A stretch of DNA of 64,000 nucleotides from Clytia hemisphaerica (Eukaryota > Cnidaria > Hydrozoa > Leptothecata > Clytiidae): the NCBI GenBank assembly GCA_902728285.1, contig CACVBU010000078.1, forward strand, positions 113,438 to 177,437. Reading direction: 5' to 3'. Position 1 is the stretch's first letter. Each line of letters opens with the position of its first letter. The notes beneath the pieces were generated by a model. That model was not told the origin of the DNA and did not search any database. It saw only the letters and a program-made list of their open reading frames with translations. Shown here piece after piece: positions 12,502-24,110 of the stretch. A program made the position numbers and the translations under genes.

Positions 12502-14235
12502 ATGGAGATGGACCAGTTTTGTATAATATGTGGTGAAGGAGCTGATAAAGAAGTTTTGAGTCAAGCGGGTAAAATGAAAAATCGAGAAAACCTAAAGGAA
12601 AATCCCTTAAACTCACTTATAACTTTAGCCAGAAAATGTGATTCGGACGAACTAGTAGCTAAGCTCACAAGGAACAAAGAAAATAACATTTTAACGTACA
12701 ATCATCAATCTTGCAGAACAAACTTGAGGAACGCAGCTCGAAAAAGGAAATCGTCAGATGAAACCACAACAAGGTCAAGCAAACGTGTTTGTGGCAAACC
12801 TTTTGACTTTAAGAAATTATGCTTTTACTGTGAAAGTCTGTGCGAATTCGATGACAGACACCCTGATAGTTTTAAAGAATATTGTAAAGTTGAAACGATA
12901 GATACAGACATCTTTAAGGTGTCAATCGCGTAATGATGACCACGCTATGAATGTTCAAAGACGTTTGATGTCTGTTGTTGATCTCGTGGCACCAGAAGCA
13001 AGGTATCGTGTTGCTTGTAGAACGGCGTTTGAGGTTCCTCCTGACCGTAAAACACCTGGTCAGCCAGTTTGCACAACGAAAAGCGATTTGTTCGAGAAAG
13101 CGTGTACTGATTTTCTTCAAGATGATGTCTTTCCTTGGCGATGAAGTATATTCTGTGAAAATGACCAAAAATAAATTGGAAGAAAAGTACAAAAATTGCA
13201 TTAACTTTGTTTCCAGAGAAGGAAAAAGCAACATTATATTACTGAACAGAGCTGCTGAAGTACTATCGGAGAAGTGGTACAAAGAAAGACAAAATGGAAT
13301 CGGTGATGAAACTATTCGTATTGTAACAGCTGGAGTTTTGTTAAAAGAAGCCATCAAAAATTAGGAAAATGAATCAAAAACTTACCCAACATGCGACGAT
13401 ATAAGATCACCAATGAATCACGTACCCAATCTTTTGAAAATGTTTTTGAATCAACTTTTCACAACTGAAATCAAACAAGCAATAATATCACATGCAATCG
13501 TCGCTACAACAAGACCAAGAACTATCATGCCACTACAGTTCGGACTTGCAATCTCCACAGACTGTTATCGAGATTGGGGCTATCAAGGAGCCCCTTACTT
13601 CTTTGCATTTAAACACTTTTACCAGTTCACAGTAGATGACCAATTCTCTAACGAGAATAAATACTTTGGTTTCAGAGCTGGTTTGATGACCGAAACCCAT
13701 TTACCATCAGTAAAGATCTCATTTCACTGGACACAGGGCTGGTAGGCCTAGAAAACCGATTGACATGTGACAAAGCCGGCACAATCGGGGCTGCTATCCA
13801 CAAAGAATTAGAAGATCAATCGTATTCTGGTTGTACCATAAAACGAAGTAAACAAATTACTAATTTGCAAAGCTTGTATTCCAACGTCAGCATCGAGAAA
13901 GAAAAAGTATCCGTCGACCCGCTGACTCTCTTCCTACGTCTGATCGTCCTGAAAGCCTGAGAATGATATCGTTGATTACTTCAATTACGAGTTATCGCCA
14001 TATCCAATGTCCTTGTTTAAAGATGGCACCATGCGAACATCGCCGAAATCAGTTTTAAAACCATACCTTAGAAGTTGGAATCTGGCTGTTAGCATTCCAG
14101 AAACAATTCGTATTGTTGATGGTGGTGGTCTGCTGTGGTGTTGTGGAAAAGAGATGAATCATTCCGCGTAATTTTTCAAAGGTATGCAGTATTTCTCACA
14201 AATCACAACATCGATACAATAGTTTTTGACGGATA

Positions 14236-14930
14236 GTCCCGGCAATACGGGGCATGAGGTACCACCTTGACGGCGAAAAAGGTTTGAAACTGTTTTTGGG
14301 CTCCAACATACCTATATTTTGAGAATCACGATGGTTTTCAGGCTAACCAGGGGACTATAAGGCTCCATGGGGGCTTGTAGGGGGTAGGTAGAAAAAGTTT
14401 GGTCAAATCTGTTCCCTGGGGTAGGTCACTCATTTTTTACATTTTTCTAAAACTAGTGTAGCTATGATGATGGAATTTTGCATGATGATAGTCAATATAT
14501 TGAAAAACATTTCTACAAATTTTTGAGTCATTTCATTGTAATTTGTGTATTTTACAGACCAGAATATGGAAAATTCTTCAAAAAATAGCTGTTTTTGAAA
14601 AAAACGAAGTTATTTTTTTTTTTTTGAGTTGAATTAAGAAGCATGAAATTCTCAAAAAGTGGATCTTTATGAACTATAATGTTTACTGAGACACTTTGGA
14701 GGTTTCTGTGAATTTTCAGGGCTTTATTGGTATTTTACAGACCATAAGGATAACTCATTATTTTATAATATTTCTCTAAATTTCACCTCTACCAAGAAAA
14801 TGACACTTAAAAATCACAAATTTATTATAGAAATATTTTAAATACGAACATTGAATATGATTGACCATAATATCACAAATGTTCAGGTTGTTCGGGTGAA
14901 AAATGTGTATTTTGCAGACCAGAATATCGA
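14236..14930 (+). repeat. left terminal inverted repeat (~695 bp)
   Basis: Matches 20255-20965 in reverse complement over essentially its full length with scattered differences. It contains internal subrepeats of the form GTGTATTTT(A/G)CAGACCAGAATAT at about 14535 and 14903, with weaker versions at about 14730 and 15047. Evenly recurring words like this often serve as transposase-binding sites; that role is inferred. Confidence 0.85.
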
Positions 14931-16306
14931 CATTTCTTCAAATCTCGGTTGCATCTTTCTTAAAGAATCGTTTGTGGAGAGTTTCTTATTGTTCAAAAGA
15001 TTTAGATAGGCAATAGATTGTGGTAATGTTGGTCACTTGATTGATGTGTATTTTATATACCGGAAAATTGAACATAAGAAAAGCTCAAAAATCTTCAATG
15101 AACCATAATGGAGATTTTAAATAAATTGAAATGTTGTAAGTGTTATCAAATCATTGACCAGCGTCATTTACACTTATAAAACGTTGCTATCTTAAACAGC
15201 TCATTCATTCAAAGACTTCATCGCCAATATCCCTATTCTCAACATAACCATTATCATCATTATCATTGTCCTCACTTTCTTTACCATCGCTTTCTTCGTC
15301 TCCGTACTCTTCATCGTCAGATTGTTCTTCGCTTTCACTGTCAATCTCCCTGTCACTGTCACGATGTGTTGAGATCAATAATGTTGTTATGTCATCAGGG
15401 AGCATTTGGTCGATCCATTCTATATTTCCATCAATATCCCAACCACGTCCTGCTGGATGAGGGGGGTTAACCATCGCTGTACCTGCCAACTTTCAGTTTC
15501 TTGCTACATAGTTTGCTCTTTCAAACTGAAGATGTAATGATGATTTGCATGGTGGTATTAAGGATAAGTCAACGATGACACCCTTCCTTTGTTTCCGTTC
15601 AAAGAGTTGAAAGCGTGCATCATTGACATTTTTCTTGGTTGATCCGTACAGTTTACAAATGTATCTTTCTAATACCTCCATGACACCATCTGTAATATCC
15701 CAATCTTCTCCAAGCTGAGTAAAAGCTTCGACAACAGCATTATCATCTTTCATCACTTCCCAGCACCTGGATTTACCCTTCCGAAAGAACGAAGAAACGT
15801 AATCATTTCCGGTCAAAGCGTGAAAGCCGATCAATGCTTGACGTTGATCAGCTTGATCAGGAATCTATCAGCCAAAACACTGGTGACTTTCTGGACATAC
15901 TTCTCTGATTTGATGACTTGGGAATTTCGAAGAGGCTTGTACTGTACAGTATTTTCGCCGAAACCACAAAGATCTTTTAGTCTTTGAATAATTTCTGCTT
16001 GCTTTGGGCGATTAAGGCACCATTTGCGCACATTCATCGGATCGGATGCATATCCTTTGATTCCACCTAAAATACAATTTAACATTGATTGTTGGATTTT
16101 ATTTTAAATTAAGTGTATCTCTTGAGCGTTTCGAGCCCTACGGTTAGACTTAAAATATGTTATAAATGAATTAAGTTTTGATTAGATGTCTGAGCACCAT
16201 ATGGACAATTACCTGTAGTTTTAGCGTCTCTATTGATAGTCTGTTCTCCTCTTTGGTCAGCAGCAGTCATGACTTGAAGGTTTTGCTTTTAAATAAAATT
16301 GATATC

Positions 16307-16470
16307 GTTTGCTTACTTATCAATTTTATTTACAAGCTTTTTGATATTAAAAGTTGACACGAATGTGGAACAATAATGGTATATCAACACAACATAACAA
16401 TAGGCAGACACTGTCCTGAAATGAAACACGTGTCTATGAAAAGCGAACACTGATGTAAAAGTAAAACCTT
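16307..16470. repeat. short interspersed repeat (ATCGTTTGCTTAC family)
   Basis: Begins ATCGTTTGCTTACTTATCAA and continues with GACACTGTCCTGAAATGAAA. Related copies lie at 55408-55612, 60027-60062, 61189-61345 and 61411-61620. This one sits in the intron between the 17000-16538 and 16277-16213 exons of the transposon gene. Confidence 0.6.
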
Positions 16471-17732
16471 TAAGACTCTTTATTGCCTTCCAAGACAAGT
16501 TAGCTTCCAGAAAAATAAACAACAGAAAACCATGTACCTCGCATAATTTCGTTTGTTCAATATGAAATACATGGGCCGAAATTCCTTCCAACAATACATA
16601 AGAGATTTCCAGTCATTTTCCTGGATGGCAGTGTGCGCCATCGTTTGAGCTTTAATCAAATCAACGTAGATCATCCAAAACTGGGCGGTCTTGCCGATCT
16701 TTCCAGTTGAAACTTTTTTTCTGTAGTGTACGTATTTGTCAATGAATCTGTTCAATGCTACGGAAGATCGGTTATCCAGCTTGGACAATTCGAAGTTGAC
16801 TTCTCTCAAAGCAAAAGGAAGACGAGGGTTTTTATCAAATACGAAGCGTCTTAGTAGAAATCTTTCCAAAGACTCTGAGAAGGCTTCATGTATCACCCAA
16901 ACACGGTTATAATGCGATCCAGCTAAGACCCCCTCAAGACTTCCCATACGACACAAGTCCGGCTCAAAAATGATATCTCTGAAGCCAAGTCACCAAGAAC
17001 CTAAAAAGACAAGAAAGCAATGGACTGATAAAAGGTTCGGAGACGTTGTATTATAAATACAGATAGTTTTCATCGATCTCATAAGTATGTTACTTTTTTG
17101 ACTTGGAATTGCACTGTTTTTATTCTGTAAAAAATAAAATGCTATACCTGGAAGTTTTCTTTCAAGAAATGGAAGCTTCCAAGATGAACAATGACGTTTT
17201 TGAATAAAACAGGATTGTTCCATAACATGATGAAACAATTGATAGCAGCTCCAACATCCATCGTAACATGGACATATTTCATATTCATCGTCACGGTTAG
17301 ATTTTGAAGGTACTGGAGGTATCGAAAGATTGTTCTGAACTCAGTAACTTTGGCATTGATTAGTGGAAGATATGTCTCAGTGGTCTTAATGGGATTTCCT
17401 TTCGCATTTGTCATATTCTGCTTGAGATTCCACCCTTTGTAAACTGGTATCTGCTGGTCCATACTTGATTGGTGTCTCAATACGATCCAAATGAGGTATT
17501 TCTTATCAAAAGATGAACTGTCACACAAGTCGACCTGTTGTTGGAAACTGGCTGATGGATTTTTCTTCCTGTCAATAGTGATACTTTCAACACTTACATC
17601 ATCGATGAAAATCTTGCGATTTTTAGGCTTTTGAACTGGTAAGGCTTGTGTGTCTTGATATCGAAATTGTCGATCCAATAATAATAATAATGCTATACAA
17701 GTTCGCAGGCCACCGTGCGAGCACATGAGCCT

Positions 17733-18776
17733 CTATGAACCGCTCTTTGTTCGGTTTACAATTTTCTTAAGATAGAGTTTTTTCCTAGGGCTCCCCCTGA
17801 CTTTGAATTTAAAGTTTGCATCCTTTAGTGACGTGTTCATTTCTTGGGCTTTCATACACCACTCTTTGATTGTCTTCCTTTCACTTTTCGTAAGATCTTC
17901 TGTCACACAGAAGGGCAATCTCTCTCCTTTAGTGATTACTCTTAACACTGTATTTTTGTCTTCTTCGTTTGCAAATCGGACTTTTATTGGTCGATAGCGT
18001 TTTTCATCTTCCTTTTCCTTCGAAAATTTTCCGATTCTTTGAGTTTCTTCAATCTTTATATTCCTTAAGCTTAGTTTCTAGGTAAGACTTTTTCATTTAG
18101 ATATTCTTCGTCGTAGATTTTGGTTGACTCCTCTGAATCTTCAGTGGATTCGTCAACACCATGAAGAATTAGATTGCACGCCGTGGATTGAATCTGTCGT
18201 TCCTCCTGTTTTTCCCTTCGAAGTACGTTTTCTATGTTTTTCTCGATTTGCCTCGACGCGACTGCTGCGTAGCTTTGTGATTTATTTTCTCCTTTCTTCT
18301 CAATGATGTCTTCCATCTTCTTTTCGATCGTTGCCATTCTGGTCTCAAAGCTATCCTTTATTTCGCTGATCATTGTATTAACGTCTTTGGACTTTAGTTG
18401 AGTGATTTCTACGTCCTGGGCTTTCATTATATTTTCGCAAGCTTTTATCTCCTTTCGGAATCCTGAAACTGTTGATGTTTCACATGAATTGACCCGTTCC
18501 AATAGATCAGGGGTGATCACGACACAGTTTTGACAGACAAAAGCTCTCGATTTGTATGTTAGACATAACTGGATTTGATAGACGGGGAGCTTTGAACAAA
18601 TGTAGTGTACGATTCGATTGCACTTTTTACATTCAAGTCTTTGGATCTTCCTTCTTCACTTGTAACACATTCAGATGGGCTGCTTCACTTGTAACACATT
18701 CAGATGGGCTGCAAAGGTCGTAAATTGATGCTGAATTCGGTATTTTTCTTAGATTTTCCTGAATTTTCTCCGCCAT
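17733..18776 (-). pseudogene. PHD-finger/coiled-coil LINE ORF1-like protein, copy 1
   Basis: Starts MAEKIQENLRKIP. A tandem duplication of about 29 bp (around 18655-18712) breaks the frame. A Cys/His cluster follows (LECKKCNRIVHYICSKLP, then FVCQNC), resembling a PHD-type zinc finger. Next come a coiled coil with Lys/Glu runs, an RRM-like part (NLILHGVDEST, RPIKVRF) and an end motif VRGSPRKKLYL. A second frame break lies near 18072. No endonuclease or RT follows. It splits the gene at 15205-20143, whose coding sequence stops at about 18790 and resumes at 17726. Layout matches the plus-strand copy at 24111-25180. Confidence 0.65.
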
Positions 18777-20254
18777 CTTTACATCTTTTAACAACACATC
18801 CGTTCAGTTAATGAGCAAACAGTGCTGTGATGGTATTTGGTTGGTATGGCAACACAGGTTGATTTTGCTGCCTCTTGAGCCGCTTCAGATTGTGCAGTTT
18901 CTATGTTGCAAACACTATTGTAATTTATACAATGCCCAAGTCGATGAAGAAAATCAATCACCAAACGTGATCCAGTCAAATTATGAATGCCGAGACCAAG
19001 AAGCAAGTGCTTTGTTTGAAATACTGTTGTTCCTTTCATGCAACTAAAGACGATGTCCTCTGCAATCGAGTTGGTTAACCGACCTATCGAAGTAGATCTT
19101 GACGCTCTGTTTTTTGCTGTGTTTAGAATTGTTTCGATGAGCTTTAATAGGATTTTCGGTGGTTTGAATACCTCGCTATCTATCACATCGGGGCTAGGAG
19201 GCCAGGCAGGCTCTGGTATATCTTTGAATTTCTGTTGGATTGCATCTTGAATAATTTTCCCTGCTTTCAAAACAATGCGCTCAGGGTCTTGGTGGAAGCT
19301 TGTTGATGTCAGCGACTCGGTTGCAACAACTATTTCCGGTTTATTTTCTTCAGATGTTAAGAAAGATATCCTATCACCGAATTCATTTTTCAGCCGTTCT
19401 TTCAACTTGGCTCTGTAGCGAGTGTCTCCGTAAATAGAAAATGAATACATAGCCGTTAAAACTCTAGAGGTCAAACACATCACGTCCATTTAGCTTTTAA
19501 CAAAGTATTGTGCCATTTTTGATAATTTAAATACCTCAATTACGATAAAAAGATGCAACAATACATCAACACTATAACAAGACTTTTGACTTATTTTTGT
19601 TGTGATCTATCAAAAATATTACTGATAGTTACCTATTCCTAATCTATAAAGTTCATGCAAAGAGCCAATTGATATCGCACGTTGATCCCCAAAGACGATA
19701 TCATAAACGAACTTCTTGACGTCATCAAAGTTTGACGTATCGTATGACGAGCCACTGATGTTTGCTTCTTGATTGACAGTTTCCCCTACTGTTCTTTTGT
19801 CTGCGAAAGCCTTAGCTGTTGAGAGTTTGACGAATTTTTTGTAGCACTGTGCATGGACTTTGTATTCCTTGACAACCAAATCAACATTTAGGATATCGAA
19901 ATAATGGGCAGGGTCTTTCGATTTTGCCGCGTTCTTGATTGCAGCCTCTGCATCTCTCGTTAGAATTTTGTATGGTATAAATTTTCCCCCTTTACTTTCT
20001 TACTTTCTTTGTTGCAAATTTGACATTCTGGTTCAAAGAAACCGGGAATGGATGGCTCTGGACTTGAAAGTCTAGGTTTTTTTCTTTGGATTGCTGTTTC
20101 GTTGGTTTCCGAAAATCTACTGTTGCCAAGGATAACGGTGAACCTAGAAATAATTTGTTTTGAGTACTAAATTTTATCCTTTTAATGGCTTGCTGACTTT
20201 TAGTGGTTATTCAAATGATGAGCTAAAATTAAACCAGCGCAAAAATTAATATTG

Positions 20255-20965
20255 TCGATATTCTGGTCTGCAAAATACACATTTTTCATCCAAACAACCT
20301 GAACATTTTCTGATATTATGGTCAATCATATTCAATGTTCGTATTTAAAATATTTCTATAATGAATTTGTGATTTTTAAGACATTGAAAAATCGAAAGTG
20401 TCATTTTCTTGGTAGAGGTGAAATTTAGAGAAATATTATAAAATAATGAGTTAACCTTGTGGTCTGTAAAATACCAATAAAGCCCTGAAAATTCACAGAA
20501 ACCTCCAAAGTGTCTCAGTAAACATTATAGTTCATAAAAATCCACTTTTTGAGAATTTCATGCTTCTTAATTCAACTCAAAAAAAAAATGACTTCGTTTT
20601 TTTCAAAAACAGCTATTTTTTGAAGAATTTTCCATATTCTGGTCTGTAAAATACACAAATTACAATGAAATGACTCAAAAATTTGCAGAAATGTTTTTCA
20701 ATATATTGACTATCATCATGCAAAATTCCATCATCATAGCTACACTAGTTTTAGAAAAATGTAAAAAATAAGTGACCTACCCCAGGGAACAGATTTGACC
20801 AAACTTTTTCTACCTACCCCCTACAAGCCCCCATGGAGCCTTAGAGTCCCCTGGTTAGCCTGAAAACCATCGTGATTCTCAAAATATAGGTATTTTGGAG
20901 CCCAAAAACAGTTTCAAACCTTTTTCGCCGTCAAGGTGGTACCTCATGCCCCGTATTGCCTGGAC
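20255..20965 (-). repeat. right terminal inverted repeat (~711 bp)
   Basis: Reverse complement of 14236-14930. Carries the same TCTGGTCTG(C/T)AAAATAC words as the left arm. Confidence 0.85.
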
Positions 20966-21370
20966 TAGCTTGTCGACTAAAGATTCAACACACCAAAAGC
21001 GATCTGGGACTGCTTCTCAAGAAGTCGAAATCAAAGAGGCGAATCCTTGTCCAGCCAACAGAAAAACCTTTCTTGGGAACTACCATAACAAAGAAAGATT
21101 TTTTGCATGCCTGGCAGGTTACCTAAGAGAGCGCAACTTCAAAGTGGTCGAGTATCCAAGCGATGCAGACACTACCATTGTCAAAGAGGCGTTGAATGCT
21201 GCTAAGGATTCGTCTGTTGTTATCTACTCTGACGACACTGATATTTGTTGTTTGCTGTTGCATCACATCACCAAAGATTCGTCACTGAAGGAGATTTTCA
21301 TGGTCGATATGACTAAAAAGAAAGGCAAGCAAAGAGAATGCTACAACGTATCAGAAATTCTTCAAAGCAA

Positions 21371-23518
21371 CTCGAGTGTGTCAATGAGGTGAATTTTCTG
21401 GTCTGTAAAGTTTATCAAATTTTGCGATTTTCATAATGAAGGGTATTGAGCTCAAATTTAAACGTATAAACAAGTTCAGAATATTGTGTAATTGATTAAT
21501 TGTGAAAATATAACCTTTTAACTGAAGTTTAGGGCAAACTCTTTTGTTAAAACTGTCAAAAAACTCGAGTAAACGACCACTGAAGTAAGGTCCCAAAATT
21601 GCTGTTTATCAAAAAAAGCAACGACTCGACCGAGAGTTAAGGGTAAAAAACAACTGTTTAGGGTGACCTGCACATAGGGGCACCTGATCTAGGGTCGGGG
21701 CTAATTTTATGGCTTAAATATTTTCTTCAGGAATTTATTTTGTCCAAGGAAATTTCGAAGTCCAGACTTTGATCTCCTGTTATTCGAGATAGGGACCATG
21801 AAAAAATAGCCCCGACCCACGGTTTGGTCCGCAATTTATCTGGCTTTCAAGAAAATCTAAAATGGCTTTTTGATAGCCAATACAATCGCTGCATTTGCAG
21901 GTTTAGTGGGCCCCATTACTCTGCTAAAGAAAATTCATTGGATTCGAGAAAACATCAAAATTACAGACCAGACAAAAAATTACGTAATGCCCTCTACAAG
22001 CCACTGTGATTGGCTGATCGGGAAAAAGACGTGAAATCTGATTGGCGTAGAAAAAAGTGAATTCTTTTTAAGAAGGAGGCGGGGAAGAAAAAACAGGTGA
22101 AATGTCCCAAAGTGAACTTCAAAAATCAAGAAACTTGCAAAAATTGAAAGGAAAGAAATGAATTTTATTCTTCTTGTGAAATATTTTATAGCTCATTCAT
22201 AGGACAGGGATGCATCTAAACTAGAAGGACTAGATATCAGATTTAGAACAACGAGACAAGGTGACTTTTTGATACACAATGCACAATATATTTTAAACTT
22301 TCTGTTACTCAGACATAAAAAATCCAGAAAAAAATGACTCCAAAACCAGCTGAAAATCCATTTTTTTCTACATCCTGAAGAAAAAGAAAGAATATAAATA
22401 AATCTAATATAAATCAAGATTTGTGTCATCAATCCTTAACCTTAGAGATAAAGAAGATACTTTCAGTGAGACAGGGATGGTTAGCATAAAATACCCATCT
22501 TTTACTTCCATTCTCTTTAAAGACCATAATAATAATAGCATATAATATTGCATTTTAATCTACATTCTGCCAGAACAGGGATATTAGAAAATGAAAGAGC
22601 CTTAGCTCATATGTAGGGAAATTAAATATCTAAAGTGAGGAGAGTGAAGGGGGTTTAGCATTTGCCAGCAAATAATAATGAGCTGTGTCAGGCTGGGTTC
22701 TCCATGAATTTCGACCAATTTTGAGGTGGTAGAAGTTTCACAACTCCTTCTTCAGATGACAGTGAGAGAATTCTCTTGTTCTTGTCATCTGCGTCTTGAA
22801 TAATATCAAGAATCCACAATTAATAAAAGTTAACTAACCTTTGTTTTATTGCAGTTGAGCTCCAGCACGCATTTCAAATTCAAAAACATCTCAAAACTGA
22901 AGAAAGTTCGGTTTTTTCTTCTTCCCATCTTCTTCGTTCTTAAATTGCACTAACATCATCATCATCATCATCATTGACAACACCAAAAAAAATCTAAAGC
23001 TTTTTGGAGAATAAAATAAAGAATTGTAAACAACAAAGAAGTGAATAAAAATGAAAACTGAAGCTAAAACTCTGGGCAAAAATAATGCCCTTCCAATAAA
23101 CTTGTGCATCCAAAATACAGTTGAAATTACTAAGAAGTGTTTCCTGATTATCAATCATAATTCTTTGAAAGAAAATACATTTTGACTCTGTTTAATGAAA
23201 AGAATACCGATATGCAACATTTAGAAAAAGAAAATATCAGTCCTTCCCCTCTCAGAAAAAAATATTTCAATGATTTCGAAAGATCGAGTGACAAATAACA
23301 TTTTCCAGACTGTCCAGATTGAACGTACTTACTAAAATAAATTATTTCTAAACATTCGAAAACATTTGCGCGCTCGTGTGAACACTAAAAAACATTCGAT
23401 TTTCAAAGCGCTGTTTACATTTGAAAATTCGAATGTATTTTCGGCGTAAAGCTCTGTTTAGACTTAAACACGGAAAAAACTACAGACTCGCAAAATTCAC
23501 CTCATTGATTTCCTCGAG
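21371..23518. mobile_element. 2.15-kb non-autonomous TIR element
   Basis: Both ends start CTCGAG, then four differing bases, then TCAATGAGGTGAATTTT, in inverted orientation. AA flanks each end (21369-21370 and 23519-23520). Removing the element plus one AA restores the host frame exactly (EILQSN to TRIADFILF). The left TIR contains TTTACAGACCAGAA (reverse complement), the same word repeated in the TIRs of the 6.7-kb element. No coding region is convincing; the interior is AT-rich. Confidence 0.7.
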
Positions 23519-24110
23519 AACACACGTATTGCAGATTTCATTTTGTTTGCCCACGCATTCACTGGTTGTGATACGACATCGGCAATTTACAATTTCGGAA
23601 AGACGTCAATCTTCAACAAAATAGAAGAATCAACCGAAATTCAGTCACTCGTCAGAGAATTCTACGAAGAAAATTCTCCCGAGAAAATTGGCGATATCAC
23701 GATAAGGCTGTTTGAACTCTTGTACTCTTCAACGGATACATTGCGGAAGAAGAAGAAGAAGTACGAGCAAATGGTTTTGTCAAATCGTGCTGTCATCGAC
23801 CCTTCAATGCTACCACCATCACCTAGGGCAGCTTATTACCATGGCTTACGCGTGTATCACCAGTTGAAAGTATGGCGAGAGCTCCAAAATACCGACAACA
23901 TGCCACTTAACTGGGGGTGGCAGATGGTTTCTGAATCCTTTACTCCAATCATGACAGATATCGAAGCTGGTCCCTCTGATCTATTGAAAGTTATTCGTTG
24001 TGGTTTAAAGGTATGTTTGATACTTACAGGTGCACGTGTCGTAAAGCTGGATTGAAATTGCATTTTGTGCAGTTCTTCAAAAATGGTTGAAATTTAGCAA
24101 AATCAAAAAC

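Larger units (their letters stand above)
15205..20143 (-). pseudogene. multi-exon transposon protein, H3TH-like domain, acidic tail
   Basis: Minus-strand exons, from the 5' end: 20143-19633 (CQICNKES...HAQCYKKF zinc ligands), 19461-~18790, 17726-17148, 17000-16538, ~16277-16213 (QRGEQTINRDAKTTG) and 16066-15205. GT/AG boundaries are visible at most joins. The middle resembles the same uncharacterised repetitive family as the surrounding gene (HLGSFHFLKENFQ, then GVLAGSHYNR). The last exon has GFHALTGNDYVSSFFRKGK, similar to the FEN1-type H3TH segment, then LPPCKSSLHLQFERANY-like sequence and an Asp/Glu-rich tail. Damage: the insert at 17733-18776, one-base shifts near 16978 and 15865, and an in-frame TGA at about 15494 where tryptophan is expected. 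No upstream FEN1-like VDG/VFDG segment was found in this copy. Confidence 0.65.
14236..20965. mobile_element. 6.7-kb DNA transposon with ~700-bp terminal inverted repeats
   Basis: The ends are GTCC(C/A)GGCAATACGGGG in inverted orientation, with inverted arms at 14236-14930 and 20255-20965. TA flanks both ends. The element interrupts the VFDG|YS motif of the surrounding gene. Joining the flanks without removing a duplicate (GGATA + TAGC) gives the expected D-G-Y-S reading. It encodes one multi-exon minus-strand gene (15205-20143) related to the gene it interrupts. Inside it sit a LINE-ORF1-like insert (17733-18776) and a short interspersed repeat (16307-16470). Confidence 0.8.
12502..24060 (+). 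pseudogene. transposon-type protein with FEN1/XPG-like nuclease layout, split by two insertions
   Basis: Coding segments are 12502-14235, 20966-21370 and 23519-24060, about 900 residues once the two insertions are skipped. The N-terminus carries zinc-type cysteines (CIICGEG, NHQSC, CFYC). The C-terminal third reads like FEN1/XPG: VDGGGLL (about 14115), VFDG (14224-14235), SDADTTIV (about 21159), YSDDTDICCLL (about 21223) and HAFTGCDTTSA (about 23552, resembling the GCD start of the FEN1 helix-three-turn-helix). The tail has a CTCRKAGLK cysteine motif (about 24032) after a frameshift. Frameshifts near 12918, 13125, 13950, 14125 and 24020 and an apparent internal deletion near 13580 show decay. 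Proteins of this general kind are common, mostly uncharacterised and repetitive in invertebrate and fish genomes (family knowledge). The nuclease role is my inference. Confidence 0.7.

Noticed and set aside
15266-15460. Serine-rich plus-strand frame
   Set aside because: It is the reverse strand of the Asp/Glu-rich tail of the minus-strand transposon gene.
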